Source: Maritalea mobilis
GTDB taxonomy: Bacteria > Pseudomonadota > Alphaproteobacteria > Rhizobiales > Devosiaceae
Reading direction: 5' to 3'
DNA: 64,000 bases
Assembly (NCBI RefSeq): GCF_004363175.1
Contig: NZ_SNYR01000003.1
Location: forward strand, 582,193-646,192
Part shown: in pieces, positions 1 through 8,514 of the stretch
Numbering within the stretch: the first letter of the stretch is position 1
Layout: every line of letters starts with the position of its first letter
Made by a program: the position numbers and the translations under genes
Notes under the pieces: generated by a model
The model's database searches: none
The model's input: only the letters and a program-made list of their open reading frames with translations
What the model was told of the DNA's origin: nothing

Positions 1-709
1 ACGTCCATGGGTCGGTACCAAAAGCGTCGCGCATGTAAATCAGCGACCAATCCACCCCGGCCCCTTCGGCCAACATGGGGGCGGCAACAACAATGCACAA
101 CCCCACCATCTCCACAGTGGGCAAGGCGAATATGGGCGTGGCGCTTTGGGCTTCTTCGGCGCGTGCCGTTGCCGGCACAATTTTGCTGACCACCAACACC
201 ACAACCAAAATCACCACAAGTGCAATCAGCAGCAAATGGCCGCTAGTGGCAATTTGCATGTCGCGAAAGCCCGACCCGATAATCGCCGCCACAAAAAAGC
301 CGCCGCTCCACATGCTGTGAGCGCGGCTCATAATGCCCCGTTCGAGCATGGCCGAATGCCGATCTGTCTCAAGATTGAGGCAAACTTCCAACACGCTGAT
401 GAACACGCCCAAAATAAACAGAGTGCCGAACGCAATTGCCGGATGCGAGGCAATGCTGATCAGGCTGGCGCAGATCGACACTACAGCAAGCGGCACCATA
501 ATCGACAAACGAACGCCAAAGCGCGCAATGATGGGCGCAGCAATGGTGAGCCCGATAAAGGCACCGCAGGAAAGACCAATCAGCACCAACCCCAGACTGG
601 CCTTGTTGACCCCCAACGCCACTTGAATATCAGGCAGGCGCGAAAACATGCTGCCCACAGTGAGCGACAGAAGAAAAAAGCACAAATAAAGCTGATGATG
701 AGGGCGCAC
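1..709 (-). CDS. MFS transporter, 3' part beyond window edge
   Basis: The reverse strand stays open from a GTG at 707-709 to the left edge, giving 236 residues without a stop. An AGGA box lies 8 nt upstream of the GTG; further in-frame GTG and TTG codons upstream are alternatives. The translation is strongly hydrophobic with about seven predicted membrane spans. It opens with a Pro-His-His stretch, then TVGSMFSRLPDIQ and a GLVLIGLSCGAFIGL segment, and near the edge has GVDWSLIYMRD. These features resemble the YbjJ-like branch of the major facilitator superfamily. The substrate is unknown. The gene is divergent from the amidohydrolase operon and shares its upstream region. It is incomplete only because the window ends. 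Confidence 0.75.
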   Translation of the reverse strand, partial: MRPHHQLYLCFFLLSLTVGSMFSRLPDIQVALGVNKASLGLVLIGLSCGAFIGLTIAAPIIARFGVRLSIMVPLAVVSICASLISIASHPAIAFGTLFILGVFISVLEVCLNLETDRHSAMLERGIMSRAHSMWSGGFFVAAIIGSGFRDMQIATSGHLLLIALVVILVVVLVVSKIVPATARAEEAQSATPIFALPTVEMVGLCIVVAAPMLAEGAGVDWSLIYMRDAFGTDPWT

Positions 710-975
710 GCGAAGGGTCCTAAGTTGACAATTTTGCGCCACTTTACTGAACCGTTTGCCTCTCGCTAGCCCCCGCTTTGACTGAGCGTGCAGCAGGCCT
801 GCACCCAACGATCACCTCAACCACCATGCGCTTAAGGGAAAGCATTCATGCACCGCTGGGCAAGACCGGGGGAAAGCCCCGGGATAGCCTGACAGTTACA
901 TTTTGCGCACGTGGGAACGTCCAATGTTTTGGGCGGCGTGAAAAGCAGATTTGTTCGCATCAGGAGGGCGGCGCT
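710..975. other. Divergent intergenic region with hairpins
   Basis: This 266-base gap separates the MFS gene from the amidohydrolase operon. It contains a 10-bp palindrome GCAGGCCTGC at 793-802, a small GCAT-TC-ATGC hairpin at 842-851, and a GC-rich hairpin CCGGGG-GAAAG-CCCCGG at 866-882. An in-frame upstream extension of the amidohydrolase from an ATG near 778 is possible. It looks non-coding, because a strong ribosome binding site sits much closer to the conserved N terminus. I see no convincing sigma70 promoter. The hairpins could belong to a structured leader. Confidence 0.4.
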
Positions 976-2643
976 TTGATAGCTGAGACCATTTATACCA
1001 ACGGCAAAATCTACACTGTGGACCCATCCACCCCATGGGTGGAGGCGCTTGCCGTGGCCAATGGTCAAATTGTTGCCCGCGGCACCAACGCAGATGTGGA
1101 AGCCTATAAAGGTGCAGCTACGCAGATTGTTGATCTGGGCGGCAAGATGGCCATGCCCGGCATTGTGGATGTGCACAACCATATTTTGCTGGGCGGCATG
1201 GCAGAGCTTTATGAATTGCGGTTTCCCGGCAGCTTAAGCCGGGAAGGCATTTGCGCTCTGGTAAAAGAGGCGGCGGAAAAAGCTGCGCCGGGCGAATGGA
1301 TCATCGGGGCGCAATTGGGCGCCGACATGAACAATGTGCTCAACAGTTCGGAATCGCTGGCCATGTTAGATGCGGCGAGCAATGGGCATCCGGTGCTGCT
1401 GCGCGATGAAACCTTTCACAATCGATGGGTCAACTCCAAAGCCATGGAGCTGGCGGGCATCACTGAAGATATGCCCAACCCAGACCAAGGCGAGTTCGGT
1501 CGCGATCCTGCCACAGGCAAACTCACCGGCTTTATGATTGAAGCCGCCTCTGGCGTGGTGGAGCGCGCATTGATCGAGCAAGGCGGCGTGACCCCGGAAA
1601 TGGGCGTCGCGGCGGTGAAAAAAGCCTTGAATGTGCTCAATGGTTTTGGCGTCACGGCCTTTTTGGATGCGGCCTCCATGGAAAACATCATGCAGGCCAT
1701 TGCCGGGCTTTATGATGAGGGCGGGCTAACCGCATGGGCTGCGTGTGCCATGCCCGCGGTGGAGCCAACCTTTCTGTTTGGCATTTCAGGCGATGATTTA
1801 TTCGCCAAGCGCGAGCAGTTCCGCCGCCCCCATGTAAAGCCCGATTTTGTGAAATTCTTCCTAGATGGTGTGCCGGGCGCTAAAACCGCCGCTTTCCACG
1901 ACGCTTATCTCGAAGACCCGATCCATGGTTGCTGTTTCCGCGGCGCGACGATGATGACCTATCCGGATTTGATCCGCTGGTTGGGTAAATGCGAAGAGCA
2001 GAATTTGGCGGTAAAAATTCACTGCGCGGGCGATGCGGCTGTGTCGCAGGCATTGGACGCCATCGATGTGGTGCGCAGCTTTAACGGCCCCACCCATCTG
2101 GTGCATCATATCGCCCATGCCAGCTATATCCGTGATGAAGATATTGCGCGGTTTGCTGAGCTGAATGTGGCGGCAGACCTGTCGCCGATGATCTGGTATC
2201 CCACCACTTTTTTGGAAGCCCATAAGCAGGCCATGGGCGAAGAGCGGGCAGAAAAATTCTGGCCAAACAAGAATATGCAAGAGGCAAATGCCCTCATGGC
2301 TGGTGGTTCTGACTGGCCTGTCATTCCAAACCCTAACCCTTGGGATGGCATTGAGGGGCTAGTGACCCGCGAAAATCCGTCTGGCGCGTTCGAGGGCAAA
2401 GCCTTGTGGCGCGAACAGGCATTGGATTTGGCCAGCGCGGTGGAAATCTTCACGCTCAATTCGGCCAAAGCGCTCGGTTTGGACAAGGAGATCGGCTCGT
2501 TCGAAGTGGGCAAGTCTGCGGATTTGATCGTGCTGAACCAGAATATTTTTGACGTGTCGCCAAAGAATATTTCCGACACTAAAGTCGACGCCACCTATTT
2601 CCAGGGCAAGCTCGTTTTTGAAAGAGCGGTGCAACATGGCTAG
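976..2643 (+). CDS. Amidohydrolase family 3 metal-dependent hydrolase (YtcJ-like)
   Basis: A 555-residue cytoplasmic hydrolase. The start chosen is TTG at 976 because AGGAGG lies at 962-967, 8 nt upstream, and the protein then begins directly with the family's N-terminal beta domain. His67 and His69 form the metal-binding HxH (VDVHNH) after a MPGIVDVHNH segment. Further metal or proton-shuttle residues are visible in KIHCAGDAAV, in HLVHHIAHASY, and in the late Asp of AGGSDWPV. Length and motif order match the Amidohydrolase_3 family, which includes N-substituted formamide deformylase. The substrate cannot be read from sequence. The 3' end overlaps the next gene by 8 bp, so the two are translationally coupled. 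Downstream ABC importer genes suggest that the substrate is taken up. Confidence 0.85.
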   Translation: MIAETIYTNGKIYTVDPSTPWVEALAVANGQIVARGTNADVEAYKGAATQIVDLGGKMAMPGIVDVHNHILLGGMAELYELRFPGSLSREGICALVKEAAEKAAPGEWIIGAQLGADMNNVLNSSESLAMLDAASNGHPVLLRDETFHNRWVNSKAMELAGITEDMPNPDQGEFGRDPATGKLTGFMIEAASGVVERALIEQGGVTPEMGVAAVKKALNVLNGFGVTAFLDAASMENIMQAIAGLYDEGGLTAWAACAMPAVEPTFLFGISGDDLFAKREQFRRPHVKPDFVKFFLDGVPGAKTAAFHDAYLEDPIHGCCFRGATMMTYPDLIRWLGKCEEQNLAVKIHCAGDAAVSQALDAIDVVRSFNGPTHLVHHIAHASYIRDEDIARFAELNVAADLSPMIWYPTTFLEAHKQAMGEERAEKFWPNKNMQEANALMAGGSDWPVIPNPNPWDGIEGLVTRENPSGAFEGKALWREQALDLASAVEIFTLNSAKALGLDKEIGSFEVGKSADLIVLNQNIFDVSPKNISDTKVDATYFQGKLVFERAVQHG

Positions 2644-3697
2644 CGAACAGCCCATTCCCGTCACAATGGTGACCGGCTTTTTGGGGGCGGGCAAAACGAC
2701 TTTGCTCAATCATTTGCTGGGCCAGCCCGATTTGGACGGTACCTTGGCCATCATCAATGAATTTGGCGAAATCGGCCTCGACCATTTGCTGTTGGAAGTA
2801 ACCGACGAGCGCATGGCCCTGCTCGACAATGGCTGCGTGTGCTGCACCGTGCGCGAAGACTTGGTGCAAACCTTGCTGGAGGCGAACCAGAAGCGGATCG
2901 CAGGCGAACTGAACTTTAACCGAGTAATTTTGGAAACCACGGGCTTGGCCGATCCAGCCCCCATTCTACATGCCCTTATGGCGCACCCTGAGTTAGAAGA
3001 GCAGTTCGAAATCGAAACCGTGATCAGCCTAGTCGATGCCACATCCGGCGCGCAAACTTTGCGCACCCACGACGAAGCCAAAAAGCAGTTGGCGTGTGCG
3101 GACCAAGTGATCCTCACCAAAACAGATATTGCCCGGCCAGATCAAACGGCCAGCACCAAAGGCTTGATCGAAGATCTGAATCCAACCGCACAATTGCATA
3201 TTGTGCGCAATGGCGATGTGGCCAGCGCGCAACTGTTCAACCGCGCCTATGGCACCAAAAGCCGCGATGCAAAAGATTATGCCGGATGGATGGAGGCAGA
3301 TCATGAGCATCAATGCGATGCCCATTGCGACCATGAACATCACCGCCATGATGGCATTGCCACCTATGCGTTCACATCTGACCAACCAGTGGATTGGATG
3401 TTGTTCCGCGAATGGCTCGACAATCTGGCGGCCTTAAAGGGTGCGGACCTTTTGCGCATGAAGGGCATCGTCAACATCACTGAAGATGCAGACCGCCCCA
3501 TGGTGGTGCATGGGGTGCAGCATGTTTTTCATCGCCCCAAACAACTCAATAATTGGCCTTCGGATGATCGGCGTACCCGCCTGATCTTCATCGTCAAAAA
3601 CATCACGTTGGACACCATAGAACGCACGCTGATCAAGTTTGCGCAATTGGAGCCAGCGCGACTTTCAGCGCGAACACTGGGAGGTGCTTCGCACTGA
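2636..3697 (+). CDS. COG0523 / CobW-family GTP-dependent metallochaperone
   Basis: A 353-residue G3E GTPase. The Walker A loop GFLGAGKTT is at the N terminus. The family's CxCC metal-binding motif is Cys67-Cys69-Cys70 (GCVCC). A His-rich linker at about residues 221-238 (HEHQCDAHCDHEHHRHD) precedes the CobW C-terminal domain. Members insert Zn, Co or Fe into target enzymes using GTP. This gene starts inside the last codons of the amidohydrolase gene, in ATGGCTAG. That overlap makes the amidohydrolase the likely client protein (inference). Nothing nearby points to cobalamin synthesis, so I do not use the name cobW. The ribosome binding site is weak, consistent with translational coupling. Confidence 0.9.
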   Translation: MASEQPIPVTMVTGFLGAGKTTLLNHLLGQPDLDGTLAIINEFGEIGLDHLLLEVTDERMALLDNGCVCCTVREDLVQTLLEANQKRIAGELNFNRVILETTGLADPAPILHALMAHPELEEQFEIETVISLVDATSGAQTLRTHDEAKKQLACADQVILTKTDIARPDQTASTKGLIEDLNPTAQLHIVRNGDVASAQLFNRAYGTKSRDAKDYAGWMEADHEHQCDAHCDHEHHRHDGIATYAFTSDQPVDWMLFREWLDNLAALKGADLLRMKGIVNITEDADRPMVVHGVQHVFHRPKQLNNWPSDDRRTRLIFIVKNITLDTIERTLIKFAQLEPARLSARTLGGASH

Positions 3698-3739
3698 GAT
3701 AAGACCAAATTCGATTGAACACGGGAGGAACCTAATCGA

Positions 3740-4924
3740 ATGAATAAATTTATGAAAATATTGGCGCTTGGCGGCATGGCCAGCCTTGCATCCATGGCTT
3801 TCTCTGGCTCCGCGCTGGCAGCAGGCCCCACATGTGAAGATGGCCCCATTCAGTTGGGCTCGGTCTCCACCGTTACGGGCGTAGTGGACTTTTCTGACGC
3901 CCCAAATGCTGCAGAAGCCTATTTCGCACAATTGAACGAAGCAGGCGGCATCAATGGCTGTCAGGTTGAATATACCTTGGCCGACGACCGGGGCGACCCG
4001 CAGGTTGCGGCACAGGCAGCGCGTGACTTGATCGACAATAAGCAAGTTGTGGCCTTGGCTGGCGGCGCAAGTCTTCTGGATTGCGCTGTGAATGCGGGCA
4101 CTTATAACCGCACAGGCGTGTTGAATGTGTCTGGCCTTGGCGTGGATGCAGCGTGCTTTAACTCGCCATCGGTTGCGCCGGTGAATGTGGGGCCATTTAC
4201 CCTCACCACCGCGATGCTCTATTACGCCAGTGAAGTGGTGGGTCGCGAGAAAATCTGTACCTTCTTCTACATTATCGGCGGCACACAAGAAGCCTATACA
4301 AAGGGCGTCACCGATTGGGAAAAGTTGACAGGCAAAAAGCTGCATCTGATGGATTTGACCTTGCCAGTGCAGGGCGATTTGACCCCATACGTAATCCGCG
4401 CACGTGAAGCAGGATGCGAAGCCCTGCTGACCAACCAAGTGGAGCCGGGCATCGTACAATGGGTCAACACAGCAGAAGCGCAAGGCGTTGAAGGCATTGA
4501 CTGGTTGTTCCTGGCACCGGGTTATGCCGATGCAGTGGCCAATGCATTGGCGGATACAAACCAGCCAGTCTATGTGGGGACCGAATGGGAACCTTACACC
4601 GTTGAGAGCGAAGCCAACCAAGGTTGGATCGACGTAATGACCAAGGCCGATCTGCCGCGCACAGCCTTCTCACAAGGCGGTTATTTGGCAGCGCAGGTGA
4701 TGACCGATGTGATCAAAAGCATTGATGGCCCAGTGACCCGCGAAAGCGTGAAACAGGCGCTGGAAAATATGGAACCCCTTTCATATCCTATCGCAGGTAC
4801 GCCTTACATTTTCGGTAAAGCTGAACGGCACAGCCCCATGCGCGCCACCAAAATTATGGCGCTTAAAGATGGCGAGTGGAAAGTGCTGCTCGATGAATGG
4901 CTGACATTGCCTGAGCTTGACTAA
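3740..4924 (+). CDS. ABC transporter periplasmic substrate-binding protein (LivJ type)
   Basis: A 394-residue periplasmic protein with a clear Sec signal peptide: MNKFMK, a hydrophobic stretch, then SGSALAA with cleavage near residue 28. GGGAGGAA precedes the ATG. The mature protein opens with IQLGSVSTVTGVVDF and continues with a LNEAGGINGC...YTLADDRGDP pattern. This is the type I periplasmic fold (Peripla_BP_6) of branched-chain amino acid, urea and aromatic acid importers. Several cysteines in the mature part (TCEDG, INGCQ, LDCAVNAG, AACFNS) could form disulfides. It is followed by two permease domains and two ATPase domains, a complete HAAT importer. The ligand is unknown; the amidohydrolase substrate or an aromatic acid or amine are possibilities. 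Confidence 0.88.
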   Translation: MNKFMKILALGGMASLASMAFSGSALAAGPTCEDGPIQLGSVSTVTGVVDFSDAPNAAEAYFAQLNEAGGINGCQVEYTLADDRGDPQVAAQAARDLIDNKQVVALAGGASLLDCAVNAGTYNRTGVLNVSGLGVDAACFNSPSVAPVNVGPFTLTTAMLYYASEVVGREKICTFFYIIGGTQEAYTKGVTDWEKLTGKKLHLMDLTLPVQGDLTPYVIRAREAGCEALLTNQVEPGIVQWVNTAEAQGVEGIDWLFLAPGYADAVANALADTNQPVYVGTEWEPYTVESEANQGWIDVMTKADLPRTAFSQGGYLAAQVMTDVIKSIDGPVTRESVKQALENMEPLSYPIAGTPYIFGKAERHSPMRATKIMALKDGEWKVLLDEWLTLPELD

Positions 4925-4931
4925 GTCAAAA

Positions 4932-4957
4932 AAGGCCGGGTGATTTCATCCGGCCTT
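4932..4957 (+). terminator. Intra-operon hairpin after the binding-protein gene
   Basis: Arms AAGGCCGG (4932-4939) and CCGGCCTT (4950-4957) form an 8-bp stem with a 10-nt loop, followed by only ATT. Its position right after the binding-protein stop and before livH is typical of partial terminators or mRNA-stabilising hairpins that raise binding-protein level over the membrane subunits. Confidence 0.65.
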
Positions 4958-4975
4958 ATTCAAAGGTCCAGACAT

Positions 4976-5845
4976 ATGAATTCACTTCTAACACCGGCTA
5001 TGGCGGGGCTTTCCGCTGGTGGGGCTTACGCCATTTTGGGCGTATGCGCCATTTTCACCTATCGATTGGTGGCCGTTGTCAATTTCACCGGAGCCGCCGT
5101 GGGGGCATGCGGCGCCTTTATTATGGTTGCACTGGTGGAAATGGGCATGCCGCTTTTTCCCGCCGTGGTGCTGGGCATCGCCGCAGGGGCGCTGGCCGCT
5201 CTTTTTGTCGGCTTCATCACCACCATCTGGTTTTCCGGCGCAAATGGCTCGGTTAAAGCCGCGGTGACCGCTGCGCTGTTGGTGGGCTTTATCGCCCTTG
5301 GCCTGCGTCTGACTGGGGGACAACACCCGAAGCGCTTTCCAGACATTTTGCAGGGCGCGTGGTTGCGCTTGGCAGATGTGCAAATCACCAATGCATCGAT
5401 CGCCGCCATTGGACTGGCGATAGTATTGACCATCGCCGCAGAGCAATTTTTAAACCGCACCCGCACTGGGTTAGAGCTGCGGGCCTTATCTGAACGGCCT
5501 ATGGCTGCGGAATTGCTGGGCATTCGCGTGCGGCTGCTGGCGCTGATTGTCTGGGCCATTGCAGGGGCGGTGACCGCTTTCGCATTGATGTTGATCGCGC
5601 CGTTGCGCTCACCTGATTTCGCGTCTTTGAGTCTCTTGATCGTGCCTGCCCTCGCGGCGGCGCTGATTGGGGCATTCAAAAGCTTCCGCGCTGCACTGTT
5701 TGGCGGGCTGGCCATCGGAATTATTGAAGGGCTGGCCAGCGGATTGGTGGGTCTAAACCAATATCGCGCGGCAATTCCGTTCATCGTCATCTTACTTGTT
5801 CTTTTATGGTCGCAAAGGGAGGCTCGTTGGGATGAATCGCGCTAG
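4976..5845 (+). CDS. livH: Branched-chain-type ABC transporter permease (LivH)
   Basis: A 289-residue integral membrane permease. The ATG at 4976 is preceded by AAAGG. It begins MNSLLTPAMAGLSAGGAYAILG, as is usual for LivH, and has about eight hydrophobic helices. The cytoplasmic coupling region before the fourth helix group reads NRTRTGLELRALSERPMAAELLGI, the conserved loop that contacts the ATPases. The stop lies 13 nt inside the following livM-livG gene, so the two are coupled. With the fused LivM domain it forms the transmembrane channel for the solute delivered by the upstream binding protein. The liv name denotes the family, not proven leucine transport. Confidence 0.85.
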   Translation: MNSLLTPAMAGLSAGGAYAILGVCAIFTYRLVAVVNFTGAAVGACGAFIMVALVEMGMPLFPAVVLGIAAGALAALFVGFITTIWFSGANGSVKAAVTAALLVGFIALGLRLTGGQHPKRFPDILQGAWLRLADVQITNASIAAIGLAIVLTIAAEQFLNRTRTGLELRALSERPMAAELLGIRVRLLALIVWAIAGAVTAFALMLIAPLRSPDFASLSLLIVPALAAALIGAFKSFRAALFGGLAIGIIEGLASGLVGLNQYRAAIPFIVILLVLLWSQREARWDESR

Positions 5846-7556
5846 TCTTCGCGCCGCTTTTTTCGCGGCTTTATCTATTCTCGTGGCCGGTGGCTTGGTG
5901 GTTGGGCTATTGCCAAATTATTGGGTTTATCTGATCACCGCCGTGTTTATCCTCGGCATCGCTTTGCAAAGCTTGGGCATTGTGACCGGACGGACCGGCA
6001 TGATCTCGCTGTGCCAAATGTCATTCGCAGGCGTTGGCGCGTGGACAGTCGGTTATCTCAATTTTATCGACTTCCCGGGCGGTTTGCCGCTTTGGCTTTT
6101 GCTCGGTGGCCTTGCGGCCCTGCCATTCGGCATCATTATCGGCCTGCCCGCTTTGCGGCTGCGCGGCATCAATTTGGCAATTGTCACGCTGGGCTTTGCA
6201 TCCGCCTTTGACGTTGTGCTCGCCACCATCACCTATCCGGGGCAGACCAATTTTAAAATGGTCGCCCGCCCGGCAGGCATGGAAGGCGATGTGGGCTATT
6301 TCATGTTTGTGATCATGATCTATGCGCTGATTGCCGTGGTGCTGGAATTCCTTAACAGGTCTCGCCTTGGTGCATCCTGGTTGGCGGTGCGCCATTCTGA
6401 ACGGGCGGCGGCGGCGCATGGGGTGTCTATTCCCACAACCAAGCTGAGCGCTTTTGCGATTTCAGCCTTTATTGCTGGGGTCGCAGGCGGCTTGTTTGCA
6501 GGCTATTTGGGCACGCTGGTGGCAGAGAACTTCTCCATGATGCAATCGCTCACCTTGTTTGCGGTGGCCACCATGGCGGGCAGTCAATTTACCCTAGGTG
6601 CCATTATTGGCGGGGTGCTGGTCAGCTTATTTCCTGAGTTGTTGCGGCGGCTGAATGTGCCGCAGGATTTCGGAAGCGTGATCTTCGCCGCGGGTGCGGT
6701 GCAGGCACTTTCAACGGGTGAAAGCATCAGCGAAACCTTTATGCGTTTGGGTGGCAAAATAGTGCCGAAGGGCTTGTTTAAACGCGCCAAAGCAAAGACC
6801 CACAAACTACCCGCTGCCAAAACATTCGCCAAAGATGTACCCGCCTTGCAGGTGCAGGATGTGACCGTGCGGTACGGCAATGTGGTGGCGTCGAACAAAG
6901 TCAACTTAACGGTGCCCCACGGCAAAGTGGTCGGCTTGATCGGCCCGAACGGTGCGGGCAAATCCACACTTGTGGATGCCATAACGGGCTTTTTGCCAGA
7001 CTACGAAGGTGATATTCGCTTGGGCGATAAAAGCCTCAATGGCGTTTCCGTTACCGAGCGGGCGCGTTTGGGCGTGCGCCGCACATGGCAAACCACCCGC
7101 ATCGCGCCAGAGCTGCAAGTGGGCGAATATATGCGCCTTGCCGCAGGCAGCGACCTATCTGACGATGAAGTGGAAGCGGTGTTGGATTGGTTTAACTGTC
7201 CGCCAGCAAACACACCAATTGCCAGCATTGATGCCGGCACACGGCGCCTGCTTGATGTGGCGGGCATTGTTGCCGCCCGTCCACCTGTGATCTTGTTGGA
7301 TGAACCAGCCGCAGGCCAGTCCTACGCCGAAGCGGTGCGCTTGGGCGAGCGAATTCGCCAAATCCCAGAAACATTCGGCTCCTCAGTTCTGCTGATTGAG
7401 CACGATATGGATTTGGTGCGGTCCGCTTGCGAAGAAGTGACGGTTTTAGATTTCGGTACGGTGATTGCCCACGGTGCACCCGCCAATGTGTTGGAAACAC
7501 CGATTGTGCAAAAAGCCTATCTGGGCGTCGACCATGAATTGGAGGCAAGCGCATGA
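5832..7556 (+). CDS. Fused ABC permease-ATPase (LivM-LivG)
   Basis: A 574-residue fusion in one uninterrupted frame; the start at 5832 follows AAGGGAGG. Residues 1 to about 320 form a LivM-type permease (LGIVTGRTGMISLCQMSFAGVGAW, LRLRGINLAIVTLGFA, and the RHSERAAAAHGV coupling loop). Residues from about 335 form a LivG-type ATPase with Walker A GPNGAGKST near residue 370, Walker B VILLDEPAAG and the switch histidine in LLIEHDMDLV. The signature motif, usually LSYGQQRR or similar, reads SIDAGTRRLLDVA, so the canonical LSGGQ glycine context is altered. LivM-LivG fusions are known in proteobacteria. Translation is coupled to the preceding gene by overlap and to the next by ATGA. Confidence 0.88.
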   Translation: MNRASLRAAFFAALSILVAGGLVVGLLPNYWVYLITAVFILGIALQSLGIVTGRTGMISLCQMSFAGVGAWTVGYLNFIDFPGGLPLWLLLGGLAALPFGIIIGLPALRLRGINLAIVTLGFASAFDVVLATITYPGQTNFKMVARPAGMEGDVGYFMFVIMIYALIAVVLEFLNRSRLGASWLAVRHSERAAAAHGVSIPTTKLSAFAISAFIAGVAGGLFAGYLGTLVAENFSMMQSLTLFAVATMAGSQFTLGAIIGGVLVSLFPELLRRLNVPQDFGSVIFAAGAVQALSTGESISETFMRLGGKIVPKGLFKRAKAKTHKLPAAKTFAKDVPALQVQDVTVRYGNVVASNKVNLTVPHGKVVGLIGPNGAGKSTLVDAITGFLPDYEGDIRLGDKSLNGVSVTERARLGVRRTWQTTRIAPELQVGEYMRLAAGSDLSDDEVEAVLDWFNCPPANTPIASIDAGTRRLLDVAGIVAARPPVILLDEPAAGQSYAEAVRLGERIRQIPETFGSSVLLIEHDMDLVRSACEEVTVLDFGTVIAHGAPANVLETPIVQKAYLGVDHELEASA

Positions 7557-8263
7557 ATGCTCTCGAACTGAACAAAGTGCACATCAAGCGCGGGGATATA
7601 CCCATTGTGCATGGGGTAGATATTGTGGCGAAGCCCGGCGAAATCAGCGTGCTGCTAGGTGCCAATGGTGCGGGCAAAACCACAATACTGGAAGGCACTT
7701 CCGGCGTTATTCCTATTGCCAGTGGCGATATTGTGCTGGAGGGGGCGCAAATGTGCAAAGCCAGCGCGGGGCACCGTGCCCGGTCCGGCATCGCCCATGT
7801 GGAGCAGGGCCGCACCATCTTTGCTGAAATGAGCACTGAGGACAATTTGCGCGTGGGCCTGCACCCGGAAAGCGGGCTGGAACAAGCTTATGATTTGTTC
7901 CCAGAGCTGAAAACACGCGCCAATGTAAAGTCAGCAATGCTTTCGGGTGGCGAGCAGCAAATGCTGGTCATCGCCAGGGCGCTGCTGGGCAAACCCAAAG
8001 TGGTGTTGATCGACGAAATGTCTGCCGGGTTAGCCCCGGTGGTGGTGGCACGGTTGATGCAGGCTGTGCGCCTGTTGGCAGATCAAGGCCTTGCCGTGTT
8101 GCTGGTGGAACAATTCGCCAATCTTGCTTTAGATATTGGCGACCGCGCCTATGTGCTGCGGCGGGGTGAAGTGGTTTATGATGGCTCATGCGAAATTTTG
8201 CGCAATGACCCAGCCATGCTGCACCATCTCTATCTGGGCGATATGGAAAAAGACAGCGCCTAA
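7553..8263 (+). CDS. livF: Branched-chain-type ABC transporter ATPase (LivF)
   Basis: A 236-residue ATPase overlapping the previous stop by ATGA. It has Walker A GANGAGKTT, the Q-loop region HVEQGRTIF, a canonical signature LSGGEQQML, Walker B VVLIDEMSAG and the LLVEQF switch region typical of LivF. It should pair with the LivG domain of the upstream fusion to power import. Because the LivG half has a degenerate signature, this subunit may supply the only consensus LSGGE, which would give two unequal ATP sites (inference). It is the last gene before a terminator-like hairpin. Confidence 0.9.
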   Translation: MNALELNKVHIKRGDIPIVHGVDIVAKPGEISVLLGANGAGKTTILEGTSGVIPIASGDIVLEGAQMCKASAGHRARSGIAHVEQGRTIFAEMSTEDNLRVGLHPESGLEQAYDLFPELKTRANVKSAMLSGGEQQMLVIARALLGKPKVVLIDEMSAGLAPVVVARLMQAVRLLADQGLAVLLVEQFANLALDIGDRAYVLRRGEVVYDGSCEILRNDPAMLHHLYLGDMEKDSA

Positions 8264-8275
8264 CCCCCATAAAAA

Positions 8276-8304
8276 AGCCCGGAAAGACCAAGTCTCTCCG
8301 GGCT
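8276..8304 (+). terminator. Terminator-like hairpin after livF
   Basis: Arms AGCCCGGA (8276-8283) and TCCGGGCT (8297-8304), with a further inner AGAC/GTCT pairing, form a long stem beginning 12 bases after the livF stop. The downstream T-tract is poor (GAAGTTT), so it may act with Rho or as a 3' stabiliser. Confidence 0.6.
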
Positions 8305-8349
8305 GAAGTTTCCAGCAATGGTGTTGGGGGAAGACAAGCTGGAAAAATA

Positions 8350-8363
8350 ATTAACGTGTGAAA
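8350..8363. promoter_or_regulatory. Candidate HpaR operator (weak copy)
   Basis: ATTAACGTGTGAAA matches 10 of the 12 arm positions of the TTTAAC-NN-GTTAAA palindrome found in the hpaR-hpaF gap and upstream of the AraC gene. A TTGACA lies just downstream at 8368-8373. The site is about 150 bp upstream of the aminotransferase operon in an otherwise empty gap (8305-8514). Confidence 0.4.
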
Positions 8364-8514
8364 TATATTGACAGTTGGTGCTGGGATTTGCAACCCTGTT
8401 GGTCAACGCATGTAGGCCAATTTGCTGGGTTTGCAGGCTTTTGACGTGTCGATGCCGAACAAAGCAAATCTCGATGCACCAAGGGTCAAGCACAGCTTTT
8501 GAAATGGATGAGAA

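Noticed and set aside
146-769. A plus-strand open frame of 207 codons
   Set aside because: It is antisense to the MFS gene, whose minus-strand translation shows clear membrane helices and family motifs, while this frame is His/Gln/Asn-rich and low in hydrophobic content.
778-975. In-frame N-terminal extension of the amidohydrolase
   Set aside because: No ribosome site is near 778, the residues do not resemble the family, and AGGAGG is 8 nt before the TTG at 976.
2636-3697. CobW as a cobalamin biosynthesis gene
   Set aside because: No other cobalamin gene is present. The overlap with an amidohydrolase gene favours the general COG0523 metallochaperone role.
5832-7556. LivM-LivG as an assembly artefact or frameshift fusion
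   Set aside because: The frame is continuous, codon use is even, and such fusions are known in proteobacteria.
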